Of a stretch of 64,000 nt of DNA, positions 7,445 to 15,489 are shown piece by piece. Under the pieces are notes generated by a model that was given only the letters and a program-made list of their open reading frames with translations, was not told where the DNA came from and did not search any database. The first letter of the stretch is position 1. Every line of letters begins with the position of its first letter. The DNA is from Achromobacter spanius. GTDB lineage: Bacteria; Pseudomonadota; Gammaproteobacteria; Burkholderiales; Burkholderiaceae_B. Made by a program: the position numbers and the translations under genes. The stretch covers positions 2,356,001-2,420,000 of the forward strand of contig NZ_CP034689.1 of assembly GCF_003994415.1 (NCBI RefSeq), written 5' to 3'.

Positions 7445-8980
7445 TTGACGCTTGCCGTACTTGCCAGCCGCGCGCTTAGCGGCATGCATGCGCATGCCGT
7501 CCGGGTCGAGACCCATTTGGGCCCGGGGCTGCCCAGCTTCAACGTCGTGGGGCTTGCCGACACGGAAGTGCGCGAAAGCCGCGAACGCGTGCGCGCTGCG
7601 ATTTTGAATAGCGGATTCGATTTTCCGTCGGGCCGGATCACGGTGAATTTATCGCCAGCCGACATCCCGAAGGAATCGGGGCGTTTTGATCTGCCCATCG
7701 CGTTGGGCTTGTTGTTGGCATCTGGCCAACTGGCCGCGCCTGTGGGGGGTGACGATGTAGCGGGCAAGCCGCCTGTGTCAGATCCGTCGCTGGCGGATCT
7801 GGTGTTTGCGGGCGAGCTGTCCCTGACAGGCGCTTTGGTGCCGGTTGCCGCGCCTTTGGTCATTGCGTTGAGCGTAGCCCGCGATGCCCCTGGCGCCACG
7901 CTGATTTTGCCGACGGGCAGTGCCGAAGAAGCTGCCTGGGTGCCGGACTTGCGTGTCTTGTCGGCACGCAGCCTGGCCGACGTTGCCGCGCATGCCTCGG
8001 GCGCGCACTTGCTGCCCGACGCCATCCCCAAAGCGTGGCCGCAAGCGCCTCCCGGGCCATGCCTGTCCGATGTGCGAGGGCAGGCTGGCGCCAGGCGGGC
8101 CTTGGAAGTGGCCGCGGCGGGCGGACACAGCCTGCTGATGGTGGGGCCGCCTGGCGCGGGTAAAAGCATGCTGGCGGCGCGTCTGCCAGGGTTGCTGCCG
8201 CCACTGGACCGGTCTCAGGCGCTGGAGGCGGCGGCCGTTGCCACCTTGGCGGGCATGCCGCAAACATTGATGGGCCAGCCGCCGTTTCGCTCGCCGCACC
8301 ATTCCGCGTCGGTTGCCGCGTTGGTAGGAGGGGGAAGCCGGCCGCGACCCGGCGAGATCAGTCTGGCGCACAATGGCGTGCTGTTCTTGGACGAATTACC
8401 CGAGTACAGCCGACGCACCCTGGAGGCACTGCGCGAGCCGTTGGAAGCGGGCAGGGTGGTTATCGCCCGAGCGTTGCACGCCGCACAGTTTCCGGCGCGC
8501 TTTCAACTGATCGCTGCGATGAACCCCTGCCCATGCGGATGGCGCGGGCATCCCGTGCGGGCCTGTGTATGTAGCCCCGACCAAGTTGCGCGCTATGTGG
8601 GCAAGATATCGGGCCCGCTACTGGACCGAATCGACCTGCACATGTCGCTGCCGCCTTCTGATCCGGAGTCCATGGCGGGGCCGGCGGGCGAGGCCTCCCG
8701 CCATGTCCTGGAGCGGGTGAGGCGGTGCCGTCAGCGCCAGCATGACCGGCAGGGCAAGCTGAATGCCGCGTTGAGCGGCGCGGAGCTTGATCAGTACTGC
8801 GTGATGCAGGCAGACGCCCAAACGCTGCTTTTTCAGGCCATGCGCCGCCTGTCCGGGTCTGGTCGAGCCCTGCACCGGGCGTTGCGGGTTGCTCGCACAA
8901 TCGCCGATCTTGATGGGGCGGACGAGCTGGGCGCCGGTCACGTCGCGCAGGCGGTTCAATACCGCCGGCCGGGTTTGTAG
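7445..8980 (+). CDS. ComM/YifB-type Mg-chelatase-like AAA ATPase
   Basis: A 511-residue protein of the YifB/ComM family. ComM is a hexameric helicase that promotes branch migration during integration of transformed DNA. The N-terminal Lon-like/ChlI domain (LPSFNVVGLAD, SGRITVNLSPAD) is followed by an AAA+ module with Walker A VGPPGAGKS (233-241), Walker B FLDELPEY and the C-terminal MgChI domain (AMNPCPCGWRG, LDRIDLHM). The likely start is TTG 7445, six bases after GGAG at 7435-7438; it gives MTLAVLASRALSG, the family N-terminus. Upstream in-frame residues are unconserved. Membership is clear; a role in transformation here is inferred. Confidence 0.92.
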   Translation: MTLAVLASRALSGMHAHAVRVETHLGPGLPSFNVVGLADTEVRESRERVRAAILNSGFDFPSGRITVNLSPADIPKESGRFDLPIALGLLLASGQLAAPVGGDDVAGKPPVSDPSLADLVFAGELSLTGALVPVAAPLVIALSVARDAPGATLILPTGSAEEAAWVPDLRVLSARSLADVAAHASGAHLLPDAIPKAWPQAPPGPCLSDVRGQAGARRALEVAAAGGHSLLMVGPPGAGKSMLAARLPGLLPPLDRSQALEAAAVATLAGMPQTLMGQPPFRSPHHSASVAALVGGGSRPRPGEISLAHNGVLFLDELPEYSRRTLEALREPLEAGRVVIARALHAAQFPARFQLIAAMNPCPCGWRGHPVRACVCSPDQVARYVGKISGPLLDRIDLHMSLPPSDPESMAGPAGEASRHVLERVRRCRQRQHDRQGKLNAALSGAELDQYCVMQADAQTLLFQAMRRLSGSGRALHRALRVARTIADLDGADELGAGHVAQAVQYRRPGL

Positions 8981-9032
8981 GGTTGCTGGGAAGCCGGCTG
9001 AGCATCCGCTCCGGGTTTTTCCGCATTCCGGC

Positions 9033-9062
9033 TCGACAACAACCCGGAAATCACCATATAAT
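9033..9062 (+). promoter_or_regulatory. Strong sigma-70 promoter for rpmI-rplT
   Basis: TCGACA (9033-9038), an 18-base spacer and a perfect TATAAT (9057-9062) precede rpmI by about 320 bases, implying a long 5' leader. Confidence 0.65.
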
Positions 9063-9069
9063 CAAAGGC

Positions 9070-9385
9070 TTTCCCGGGTCTGGGCTCCTTATCTGCCAAG
9101 TTCCTGGGGAGAGATCCTGAAAGAAATTCCAGGGAACTGGTTTCCGGAAAGAAGTTTCCGGGAAGCGGTTTTGAGGTAAGCGATTTCAGGAAAGCGGTGG
9201 CGCTTCAAGTCAGGCGTTGCCGGTAGCAATACCCTAGCACTATCCCAGCAATACCCCCAAGAAGTGGCAACAGGTTTACAAGTCTTGCCGTTGTGTCGGT
9301 ACCAGCCCTCGGGCTGCCAGCCACCAGCGCCCAAGCACCTCGCGTCATGTCAAATCAACAACGAGTTTAAGTTTAGGGAATCATC
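9070..9385 (+). other. Long untranslated leader of rpmI-rplT
   Basis: No gene is apparent between the promoter and rpmI. From 9110 to 9200 the leader repeats GGAAAG/TTTCC-type elements, including the perfect palindrome TTTCCGGAAA at 9141-9150 and further degenerate copies. In enterobacteria and Bacillus the L20 operon is controlled by L20 binding a structured leader, so a control role is plausible but unproven. Confidence 0.4.
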
Positions 9386-9583
9386 ATGCCCAAGATGAAA
9401 ACCAAGAAAAGCGCTTCCAAGCGCTTTAAGGTTCGCGGCAGCGGCTCCATCAAGCGCGGTCAGGCGTTCAAGCGCCACATTCTGACCAAGAAGACCACGA
9501 AGGCCAAGCGTCAATTGCGCGGCTCGACGGCCGTTCATGAATCCAACGTGGCCTCCGTCAAGGCCATGATGCCTTTCGCTTGA
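9386..9583 (+). CDS. rpmI: 50S ribosomal protein L35
   Basis: A 65-residue, highly basic large-subunit protein beginning MPKMKTKKSASKRFKV, the L35 signature. Its length matches the family. It is followed 15 bases later by rplT, its standard partner. infC, which usually precedes it, lies about 8.5 kb upstream; transcription probably starts from the promoter at 9033-9062. Confidence 0.97.
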   Translation: MPKMKTKKSASKRFKVRGSGSIKRGQAFKRHILTKKTTKAKRQLRGSTAVHESNVASVKAMMPFA

Positions 9584-9598
9584 TAAGGGAGTCTTAAT

Positions 9599-9958
9599 AT
9601 GCCTCGCGTCAAACGCGGCGTAACTGCCCGCGCACGTCACAAAAAAGTCATTGCCGCCGCCAAGGGTTACCGTGGCCGCCGCGGTAATGTGTTCCGTATT
9701 GCCAAGCAAGCAGTCATGCGCGCTGGCCAATACGCCTACCGCGACCGTCGTAACAAGAAGCGCACGTTCCGTGCTCTGTGGATCACGCGTATCAACGCTG
9801 CTGTCCGCGAACATGGCGTCAGCTACAGCGTGTTCATCGCTGGTCTGAAGAAGGCTTCGATCGAACTCGACCGTAAGGTCCTGGCTGATCTGGCCGTGCG
9901 CGACAAGGCCGGCTTTGCCGCCATCGTGCAGCAAGCCAAGGCTGCCTTGGCTGCCTGA
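9599..9958 (+). CDS. rplT: 50S ribosomal protein L20
   Basis: A 119-residue basic protein with the L20 N-terminus MPRVKRGVTARARHKK and the conserved YRDRRNKKRTFRALWI segment. It binds 23S rRNA early in 50S assembly and in several bacteria represses its own operon. It forms an operon with rpmI and is followed by a terminator-like hairpin before pheS. Confidence 0.97.
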   Translation: MPRVKRGVTARARHKKVIAAAKGYRGRRGNVFRIAKQAVMRAGQYAYRDRRNKKRTFRALWITRINAAVREHGVSYSVFIAGLKKASIELDRKVLADLAVRDKAGFAAIVQQAKAALAA

Positions 9959-9989
9959 TCGCGCGCTTTAACTCATCGCGCATCGCTGC

Positions 9990-10020
9990 AAACGGGGCTG
10001 TAATAGCCCCGTTTGCGTTT
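9990..10020 (+). terminator. Terminator or attenuator between rplT and pheS
   Basis: AAACGGGGC (9990-9998) pairs with GCCCCGTTT (10006-10014) around a 7-base loop, then GCGTTTT. It lies 31 bases after rplT and only 16 bases before pheS, so it either ends the ribosomal operon or attenuates read-through into pheST. Confidence 0.6.
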
Positions 10021-10035
10021 TGAAGGCTGGATTTC

Positions 10036-11058
10036 ATGACTCTATTGGTTGACGACCTGGTCTCCCAGGCGCAAGAACGGTTCGCCGCGGCTACGGATGC
10101 CGCCGCGCTTGAGAACGCAAAGGCTCGATTCCTGGGTAAGGAAGGCGCACTGACGGTGCTGCTCAAAGGCCTGGGCAAACTCGATCCCGAGCAGAAGCGC
10201 GAGATGGGCGCCCGGATCAATCAGGCCAAGCAACAAGTCGAAGAGCTCTTGAATTCGCGCCGCGCCGCATTGGCGCAGGCGGAACTGGACGCCCGACTGG
10301 CCTCTGAAACCATTGACGTCACCCTGCCGGGCCGCGGTCGCGCGCCGGGAGGCATCCATCCGGTGATCCGGACCTGGGAACGTGTGGAAGCCATCTTCCG
10401 TTCCATTGGCTTTGACGTGGCCGACGGCCCCGAAGTGGAAAACGACTGGACCAATTTCACCGCCTTGAACAACCCGCTGGACCATCCGGCGCGTTCCATG
10501 CAGGACACGTTCTACGTCGACATGAACGACGCCGACGGCCTGCCGCTGCTGCTGCGCACGCACACCAGCCCCATGCAGGTGCGTTACGCCCGCATGCACA
10601 AGCCGCCCATCAAGGTGATTGCACCTGGGCGCACCTATCGCGTCGACAGCGACGCCACGCATTCGCCCATGTTCCACCAGGTGGAAGGGCTCTGGATCGC
10701 CGAGGACATCTCGTTTGCCGATCTGAAAGGCGTGTACACCGATTTCCTGCGTTGCTTCTTTGAAAGCGATGATCTCGTCGTGCGTTTCCGTCCGTCGTTC
10801 TTCCCGTTCACGGAACCGTCCGCCGAAATCGACATGATGTTCACCTCGGGTCCCAACCGTGGCCGCTGGCTGGAAATTTCCGGCTCGGGCCAGGTGCACC
10901 CCGAAGTGGTGCGCAATTTCGGCCTTGATCCCGAGCGCTACATCGGCTTTGCCTTTGGTTCCGGACTTGAGCGCCTGACGATGTTGCGCTACGGCGTCAA
11001 CGACCTGCGCCAGTTCTACGAAGGCGATTTGCGCTTCTTGCGCCAGTTCAACGAATAA
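10036..11058 (+). CDS. pheS: Phenylalanyl-tRNA synthetase alpha subunit
   Basis: The 340-residue alpha chain of the heterotetrameric synthetase holds the class II catalytic core. An N-terminal coiled coil (about 1-90) precedes motif 2 (FHQVEGLWI) and motif 3 (GFAFGSGLERLTML). PGGIHPV near residue 105 is the conserved entry to the core. It lies 13 bases before pheT in the standard pair. Length and motifs are complete. Confidence 0.97.
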   Translation: MTLLVDDLVSQAQERFAAATDAAALENAKARFLGKEGALTVLLKGLGKLDPEQKREMGARINQAKQQVEELLNSRRAALAQAELDARLASETIDVTLPGRGRAPGGIHPVIRTWERVEAIFRSIGFDVADGPEVENDWTNFTALNNPLDHPARSMQDTFYVDMNDADGLPLLLRTHTSPMQVRYARMHKPPIKVIAPGRTYRVDSDATHSPMFHQVEGLWIAEDISFADLKGVYTDFLRCFFESDDLVVRFRPSFFPFTEPSAEIDMMFTSGPNRGRWLEISGSGQVHPEVVRNFGLDPERYIGFAFGSGLERLTMLRYGVNDLRQFYEGDLRFLRQFNE

Positions 11059-11071
11059 CAGACGGCTGATC

Positions 11072-13489
11072 ATGCAATTTCCCGAATCCTGGCTGCGTAC
11101 GCTGGTCAACCCTCCGATCGCAACCGATGAACTCGCGCACCGGCTCACCATGGCCGGCCTGGAAGTCGAAGACACCACGCCCGCCGCGCCGCCCTTTACC
11201 GGTGTGGTCGTGGGCCACATCGTCGAGATCGCGCCGCATCCCGACGCCGACAAGCTGCGCGTCTGCCAAGTGGATGATGGCTCCGGCGAACGCCTGCAAA
11301 TCGTGTGCGGCGCGCCGAATGCGGCCGCTGGCCTGAAGGTGCCGCTGGCCCGCGTGGGCGCGGAACTGCCCGGCGGTATGAAGATCGGCGTCGCGAAAAT
11401 GCGCGGCGTGCAATCGTCGGGCATGCTGTGCTCGGCCCGCGAACTGGGCTTGTCGCAAGACCACGCCGGCCTGTTGGAACTGCCCGCCGACATGGTGCCC
11501 GGCCAGTCCATCCGCGAAGCGCTCGACCTGGACGACACGCTCTTCACGCTCAAGCTCACGCCCAACCGCGCCGACTGTCTGTCAATCCTTGGCGTGGCGC
11601 GTGAAGTGGCCGCGCTGACGGGTGCGCCGCTGTCCGTGCCCACGGCCGTTGCCGTGCCCGTGCAGCTTGACGAGCGTCTGCCCGTCAAGATTGAAGCCCC
11701 TGATCTGTGCGGCCGTTTCGCCGGCCGCGTGATCCGCGGCGTGAACGCCCGTGCCGCAACGCCCGACTGGATGAAGTCGCGTCTTGAGCGCGCTGGCCAA
11801 CGTTCGCTGTCGGCCCTGGTCGACATCTCGAACTACGTCATGCTTGAGCTGGGCCGTCCGTCGCACGTGTTCGATCTGGACAAGATCGGCGGCGACATCT
11901 CCGTGCGCTGGGCGCGCGAAGGTGAAACGCTGGAACTGTTGAACGGCCAGACCGTCACGCTGGATCCGAAGGTGGGCGTGGTCGTCGCTGGTGATCAGGT
12001 GGAAAGCCTGGCCGGCATCATGGGCGGCGAAGCCACCTCCGTGACGCTGGACACGCAGAATATCTATCTGGAAGCCGCGTTCTGGTGGCCGCAATCCATT
12101 GCCGGCCGCGCGCGCCGCTACAAGTTCAGCTCGGAAGCCAGCCATCGCTTCGAGCGCGGCGTGGACTACGCCAGCATCCCCGAGCACATTGAATTCATCA
12201 CGCGTCTGATCGTTGATATCTGCGGCGGCCAGGTTGGCCCCTTGGACGATCAAATCGTGAACCTGCCGGCGCGTCCGCCCGTGCGCATGCGCCTGGCGCG
12301 TTGCCATCGCGTGCTGGGCGTGCCCGTCACGCAGGAACAGGTCGCGAAGATCTTCGCCAGCCTGGGCCTGGAATTCACGGTTGAAGGCGATGACTTCATC
12401 GTCAGCCCGCCGTCGTACCGCTTTGATCTTGAGATCGAGGAAGACCTGATCGAGGAAGTGGCTCGCATCTACGGCTTCGAGAGCATTCCCGATGTGCCAC
12501 CGATGGCGCGCGCCAAGATGTTCTCGCAGCCTGAAGTGCATCGTGGCGCGCACGCGCTGCGCCGCCTGACCGCCGCCCAGGACTACCAGGAAGTCGTCAA
12601 CTACAGCTTCGTCGAAGCCGATTGGGAACGCGACTACGCTGGCAACGACACGCCGGTGCGCCTGGTGAACCCGATTGCCAGCCATTTGTCGGTCATGCGT
12701 TCAAGCCTGATTGGTGGTCTGGTTGCCAACATCCGTCATAACGCCAACCGCAAGCAGTCGCGGGTTCGTGTGTTCGAACTGGGCCGCGTCTTCATGCGCG
12801 ACGCCAGTGCGCAAGATGGTCCCCTGGAAGTTGCGGGCGTACGTCAGCCAATGCGTCTGTCGGGCGCTGCCTGGGGCCCGGCCGTTGAAGAGCAGTGGGG
12901 CATCGCCACGCGTCAGGTCGATTTCTTTGACGTGAAGATGGATGTCGAGGCGCTGTTCGGCGCGCGCGGCCGCCGCCTGCGTTTCGAAGCCGCCGCCCAT
13001 CCGGCACTGCATCCGGGCCGCAGCGCCCGCATCGAACTGGACGGCAAGCAAGTGGGCTGGATCGGCGAATTGCATCCGCGTTGGGCGCAACAAGCCGACC
13101 TGGCGCATGCTCCCGTCGTGTTTGAACTGGACGTGGACGCGCTGTCTGAAGGCGAGCTGCCCCAAGTGCGCGAGCTATCGCGTCAGCCGGTGGTGGTACG
13201 CGATCTGGCGCTGTGGGTGGACGCCGCGGTGTCGACGCAATCGATGCTGGACACCGTGTTCGCCGCGGTCAAGGCCGATGCGCAACTGGCTGTTGTGCAA
13301 GACGCGCGTGTGTTTGACGTGTGGCGCGAGAAGGCCCAGGGCGCCGAGCCCGTCACGGAGAAAAGCCTTGCTTTCCGTTTCTGGCTACAGGACACTGAGG
13401 TCACCCTGGACGAAGCTCGTGTGGCGGATTGCCTGTCCCGCATCAAGGATGCATTGGTCAGTGCCCACGGCGCGCGCCAGCGTACATGA
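11072..13489 (+). CDS. pheT: Phenylalanyl-tRNA synthetase beta subunit
   Basis: An 805-residue beta chain with the expected order: an N-terminal tRNA-binding EMAP-like domain (about 39-150), B3/B4 editing domain (about 210-390), B5 (about 400-470), catalytic-like core, and the C-terminal anticodon-binding FDX-ACB domain. The editing pocket hydrolyses Tyr-tRNA-Phe. The start ATG 11072 (MQFPESWLRTLVNPP) is the family N-terminus. The stop is 3 bases before ihfA. Confidence 0.97.
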   Translation: MQFPESWLRTLVNPPIATDELAHRLTMAGLEVEDTTPAAPPFTGVVVGHIVEIAPHPDADKLRVCQVDDGSGERLQIVCGAPNAAAGLKVPLARVGAELPGGMKIGVAKMRGVQSSGMLCSARELGLSQDHAGLLELPADMVPGQSIREALDLDDTLFTLKLTPNRADCLSILGVAREVAALTGAPLSVPTAVAVPVQLDERLPVKIEAPDLCGRFAGRVIRGVNARAATPDWMKSRLERAGQRSLSALVDISNYVMLELGRPSHVFDLDKIGGDISVRWAREGETLELLNGQTVTLDPKVGVVVAGDQVESLAGIMGGEATSVTLDTQNIYLEAAFWWPQSIAGRARRYKFSSEASHRFERGVDYASIPEHIEFITRLIVDICGGQVGPLDDQIVNLPARPPVRMRLARCHRVLGVPVTQEQVAKIFASLGLEFTVEGDDFIVSPPSYRFDLEIEEDLIEEVARIYGFESIPDVPPMARAKMFSQPEVHRGAHALRRLTAAQDYQEVVNYSFVEADWERDYAGNDTPVRLVNPIASHLSVMRSSLIGGLVANIRHNANRKQSRVRVFELGRVFMRDASAQDGPLEVAGVRQPMRLSGAAWGPAVEEQWGIATRQVDFFDVKMDVEALFGARGRRLRFEAAAHPALHPGRSARIELDGKQVGWIGELHPRWAQQADLAHAPVVFELDVDALSEGELPQVRELSRQPVVVRDLALWVDAAVSTQSMLDTVFAAVKADAQLAVVQDARVFDVWREKAQGAEPVTEKSLAFRFWLQDTEVTLDEARVADCLSRIKDALVSAHGARQRT

Positions 13490-13492
13490 ACC

Positions 13493-13834
13493 ATGGGGAA
13501 CAGTATGCTTGCTGCCGAGCCACGCACCCTGACCAAGGCTGAGCTGGCCGAACTGCTCTTCGAGCGGGTCGGCTTGAACAAGCGCGAAGCCAAGGACATT
13601 GTCGATACCTTCTTCGAAGAAATCCGAGATGCCTTGGCGCGCGGAGATTCCGTCAAGCTCTCGGGTTTCGGCAATTTCCAGGTGCGTGACAAACCACCGC
13701 GCCCGGGCCGCAATCCCAAGACCGGCGAGACCATTCCCATCGCCGCACGCCGCGTGGTCACGTTCCACGCGAGTCAAAAACTCAAGAGCGTGGTGGAGCA
13801 GGCCACCCCTGCTGCACCCGACGCCGCGGAGTGA
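13493..13834 (+). CDS. ihfA: Integration host factor alpha subunit
   Basis: A nucleoid protein that bends DNA as a heterodimer with IhfB. The product (113 aa from ATG 13493, or 109 from ATG 13505) shows TKAELAELLFERVGLNKREA, the SGFGNFQVRDK core and the DNA-intercalating loop RPGRNPKTGE. The C-terminal tail after QKLKSVVEQ is a short Pro/Ala extension. It follows pheT by 3 bases and precedes a MerR gene, a conserved proteobacterial order. Confidence 0.96.
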   Translation: MGNSMLAAEPRTLTKAELAELLFERVGLNKREAKDIVDTFFEEIRDALARGDSVKLSGFGNFQVRDKPPRPGRNPKTGETIPIAARRVVTFHASQKLKSVVEQATPAAPDAAE

Positions 13835-13892
13835 TACGCTTTGTCGGTAATTGTTATCGGCACCCGGCTTACTCGCGGCATAAAATTCGCTT

Positions 13893-14336
13893 ATGACACG
13901 TACTGAATCCACCGTTACGCTACCGCCCATCCCCGCCAAGCGTTACTTCACCATTGGTGAAGTCAGCGAGCTGTGTGGCGTAAAGCCTCACGTCTTGCGG
14001 TACTGGGAGCAGGAATTCACCCAGCTCAAGCCGGTCAAGCGGCGCGGCAACCGCCGCTACTATCAGCATCATGAAGTGCTGCTGATCCGCCGTATCCGTT
14101 CCTTGCTGTATGAACAAGGCTTCACGATCAGCGGCGCTCGTAATCGCTTGGGCGACGCGCGCGATATGCCGCACGATCAAGACGCAGCGGTGCGTTTGTC
14201 TGGCGCCGAAATGCAAGGCTTGCGCAACGAACTCGCCAACGTCTCGACGATGTTGGCCGATGCTTTGGGCCTGCCTGCAAATGCAGCCAGCAGCGCCAAT
14301 ACGGCAAGCAGCAGCAACGTTGGCACCGCGGTCTGA
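13893..14336 (+). CDS. MerR-family transcriptional regulator
   Basis: A 147-residue protein whose residues 17-85 form a MerR winged helix (YFTIGEVSELCGVKPHVLRY then RRGNRRYY). This is the MerR-like protein commonly found next to ihfA in proteobacteria. Its effector domain is short and ends in a Ser/Asn/Ala-rich tail, with no metal-binding cysteines, so it is not a mercury or copper regulator. Its target is unknown. Confidence 0.9.
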   Translation: MTRTESTVTLPPIPAKRYFTIGEVSELCGVKPHVLRYWEQEFTQLKPVKRRGNRRYYQHHEVLLIRRIRSLLYEQGFTISGARNRLGDARDMPHDQDAAVRLSGAEMQGLRNELANVSTMLADALGLPANAASSANTASSSNVGTAV

Positions 14337-14528
14337 GCGCTGCGCTTATCGATCGCTTCATCGTCGTCAACGATCTTCCGACAACACGCAATATCCGCAA
14401 CGCGCGAAGCTGATCCAGCAATGTGCGTTGCAAGTCGTAGTGCCTTTGCGCGCCATGCGCCGTCTTGTATGTAGCTGATGCAAGCGACGATCATGAGGCG
14501 CAAATTTTTTTGAGTATTCAGCACTTTT

Positions 14529-14548
14529 TTTGCACCAATCCGTGCAAA
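14529..14548. repeat. Inverted repeat upstream of tRNA-Pro
   Basis: TTTGCAC (14529-14535) and GTGCAAA (14542-14548) form a perfect 7-bp inverted repeat with a CAATCC spacer. It spans the -35 region relative to TATACT at 14565-14570, so it may be an operator or the hairpin end of an upstream transcript. Confidence 0.45.
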
Positions 14549-14564
14549 CAATTTTTTGTTCTGC

Positions 14565-14570
14565 TATACT
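14565..14570 (+). promoter_or_regulatory. -10 element of tRNA-Pro
   Basis: TATACT lies 11 bases upstream of the mature tRNA 5' end. The matching -35 is weak (GTGCAA at 14542-14547). Confidence 0.45.
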
Positions 14571-14578
14571 CTTTTTCT

Positions 14579-14657
<79 letters not shown>

Positions 14658-14669
14658 GCAATACCCTAA

Positions 14670-14704
14670 GGGGTTAGTGATGAAAATCACTAACCCCCTT
14701 TCTC
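14670..14704 (+). terminator. Terminator after tRNA-Pro
   Basis: A 12-bp perfect stem (14670-14681 with 14686-14697) with a stable GAAA tetraloop is followed by CTTTCTC, 13 bases past the tRNA. Confidence 0.8.
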
Positions 14705-14820
14705 ATTGTGCGATGTTCTGGGGGCTTTGCTCTATTGTTGATGGCGCAATACCGTCGACGCAGGCGTTTGATCATTGGCGCGTAGAGCATCTGCGCGGCA
14801 ACATAAACCGGAGATCAAGA

Positions 14821-15375
14821 ATGCGGAAGCTAATTGCAGTCGCGCTCGCCTTTTCTGCTTTGATTGGTTTCGCTCAAGCGCAGAACACGGATTCATCGCC
14901 GATGGATCATTCCAAGATGGACCATGCGGCCCACATGAAAGGGAAGGCTGACGCGCAACGTCAGACAGAGGTTTCCAAACGAGGCAAAGAGGTTATGCCC
15001 TTCAGCTTGTCGGCCACGACCCATATCTTCACCAAGAGTGCGGATGGTGGTGTTCAACGTGTGGTGGTGAAGGACGCGTCAGACGCCGGCCAAGTCGAGC
15101 AGATTCGGCTGCATTTGCGGGAAATCCAGGCGCAGTTCTTGAAAGGAGACTTCTCGGGTCCGAGCCACATCCATGGCCAAGACATGCCAGGCTTGGCTGA
15201 GCTAAAGAACGCCAGCCCTGGGCAACTCGAGATTGCCTACCAAGACGTCAAAGGCGGAGCGCAACTGACGTACAAAGCGAACGATGCGCATCTGGTAGGT
15301 GCGTTGCATAAGTGGTTTGATGCCCAGCTTTCTGACCATGGCAACGATGCTGTCGAAGCGCTCGATCCTCATTGA
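14821..15375 (+). CDS. Exported His/Met-rich hypothetical protein
   Basis: The 184-residue product from ATG 14821 has a clear signal peptide (charged MRK, hydrophobic core, probable cleavage after AQA at residue 20). The mature N-terminus is rich in Met and His (PMDHSKMDHAAHMKG), a composition common in periplasmic copper-binding proteins. The rest (about 60-184) is an unrecognised domain with several His and no Cys after the signal. Metal binding is inferred from composition only. The frame is open upstream through the tRNA gene, so the start was set by the signal peptide. No copper efflux genes are adjacent. Confidence 0.75.
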   Translation: MRKLIAVALAFSALIGFAQAQNTDSSPMDHSKMDHAAHMKGKADAQRQTEVSKRGKEVMPFSLSATTHIFTKSADGGVQRVVVKDASDAGQVEQIRLHLREIQAQFLKGDFSGPSHIHGQDMPGLAELKNASPGQLEIAYQDVKGGAQLTYKANDAHLVGALHKWFDAQLSDHGNDAVEALDPH

Positions 15376-15489
15376 CTGATAGCCTTTCCGGCGTCTTGCC
15401 TGCCGGAGCCACCATTGCGTTCATGACAACGAAAATCGCGGACTCTGGTGTAACGTACTGCTCCATCTCAGTCACCTAAAGGCAAGCCT

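Noticed and set aside
10042..11826. Minus-strand open frame of about 594 codons across pheS and pheT
   Set aside because: It lies antisense to two well-supported genes and has a biased composition without domain features.
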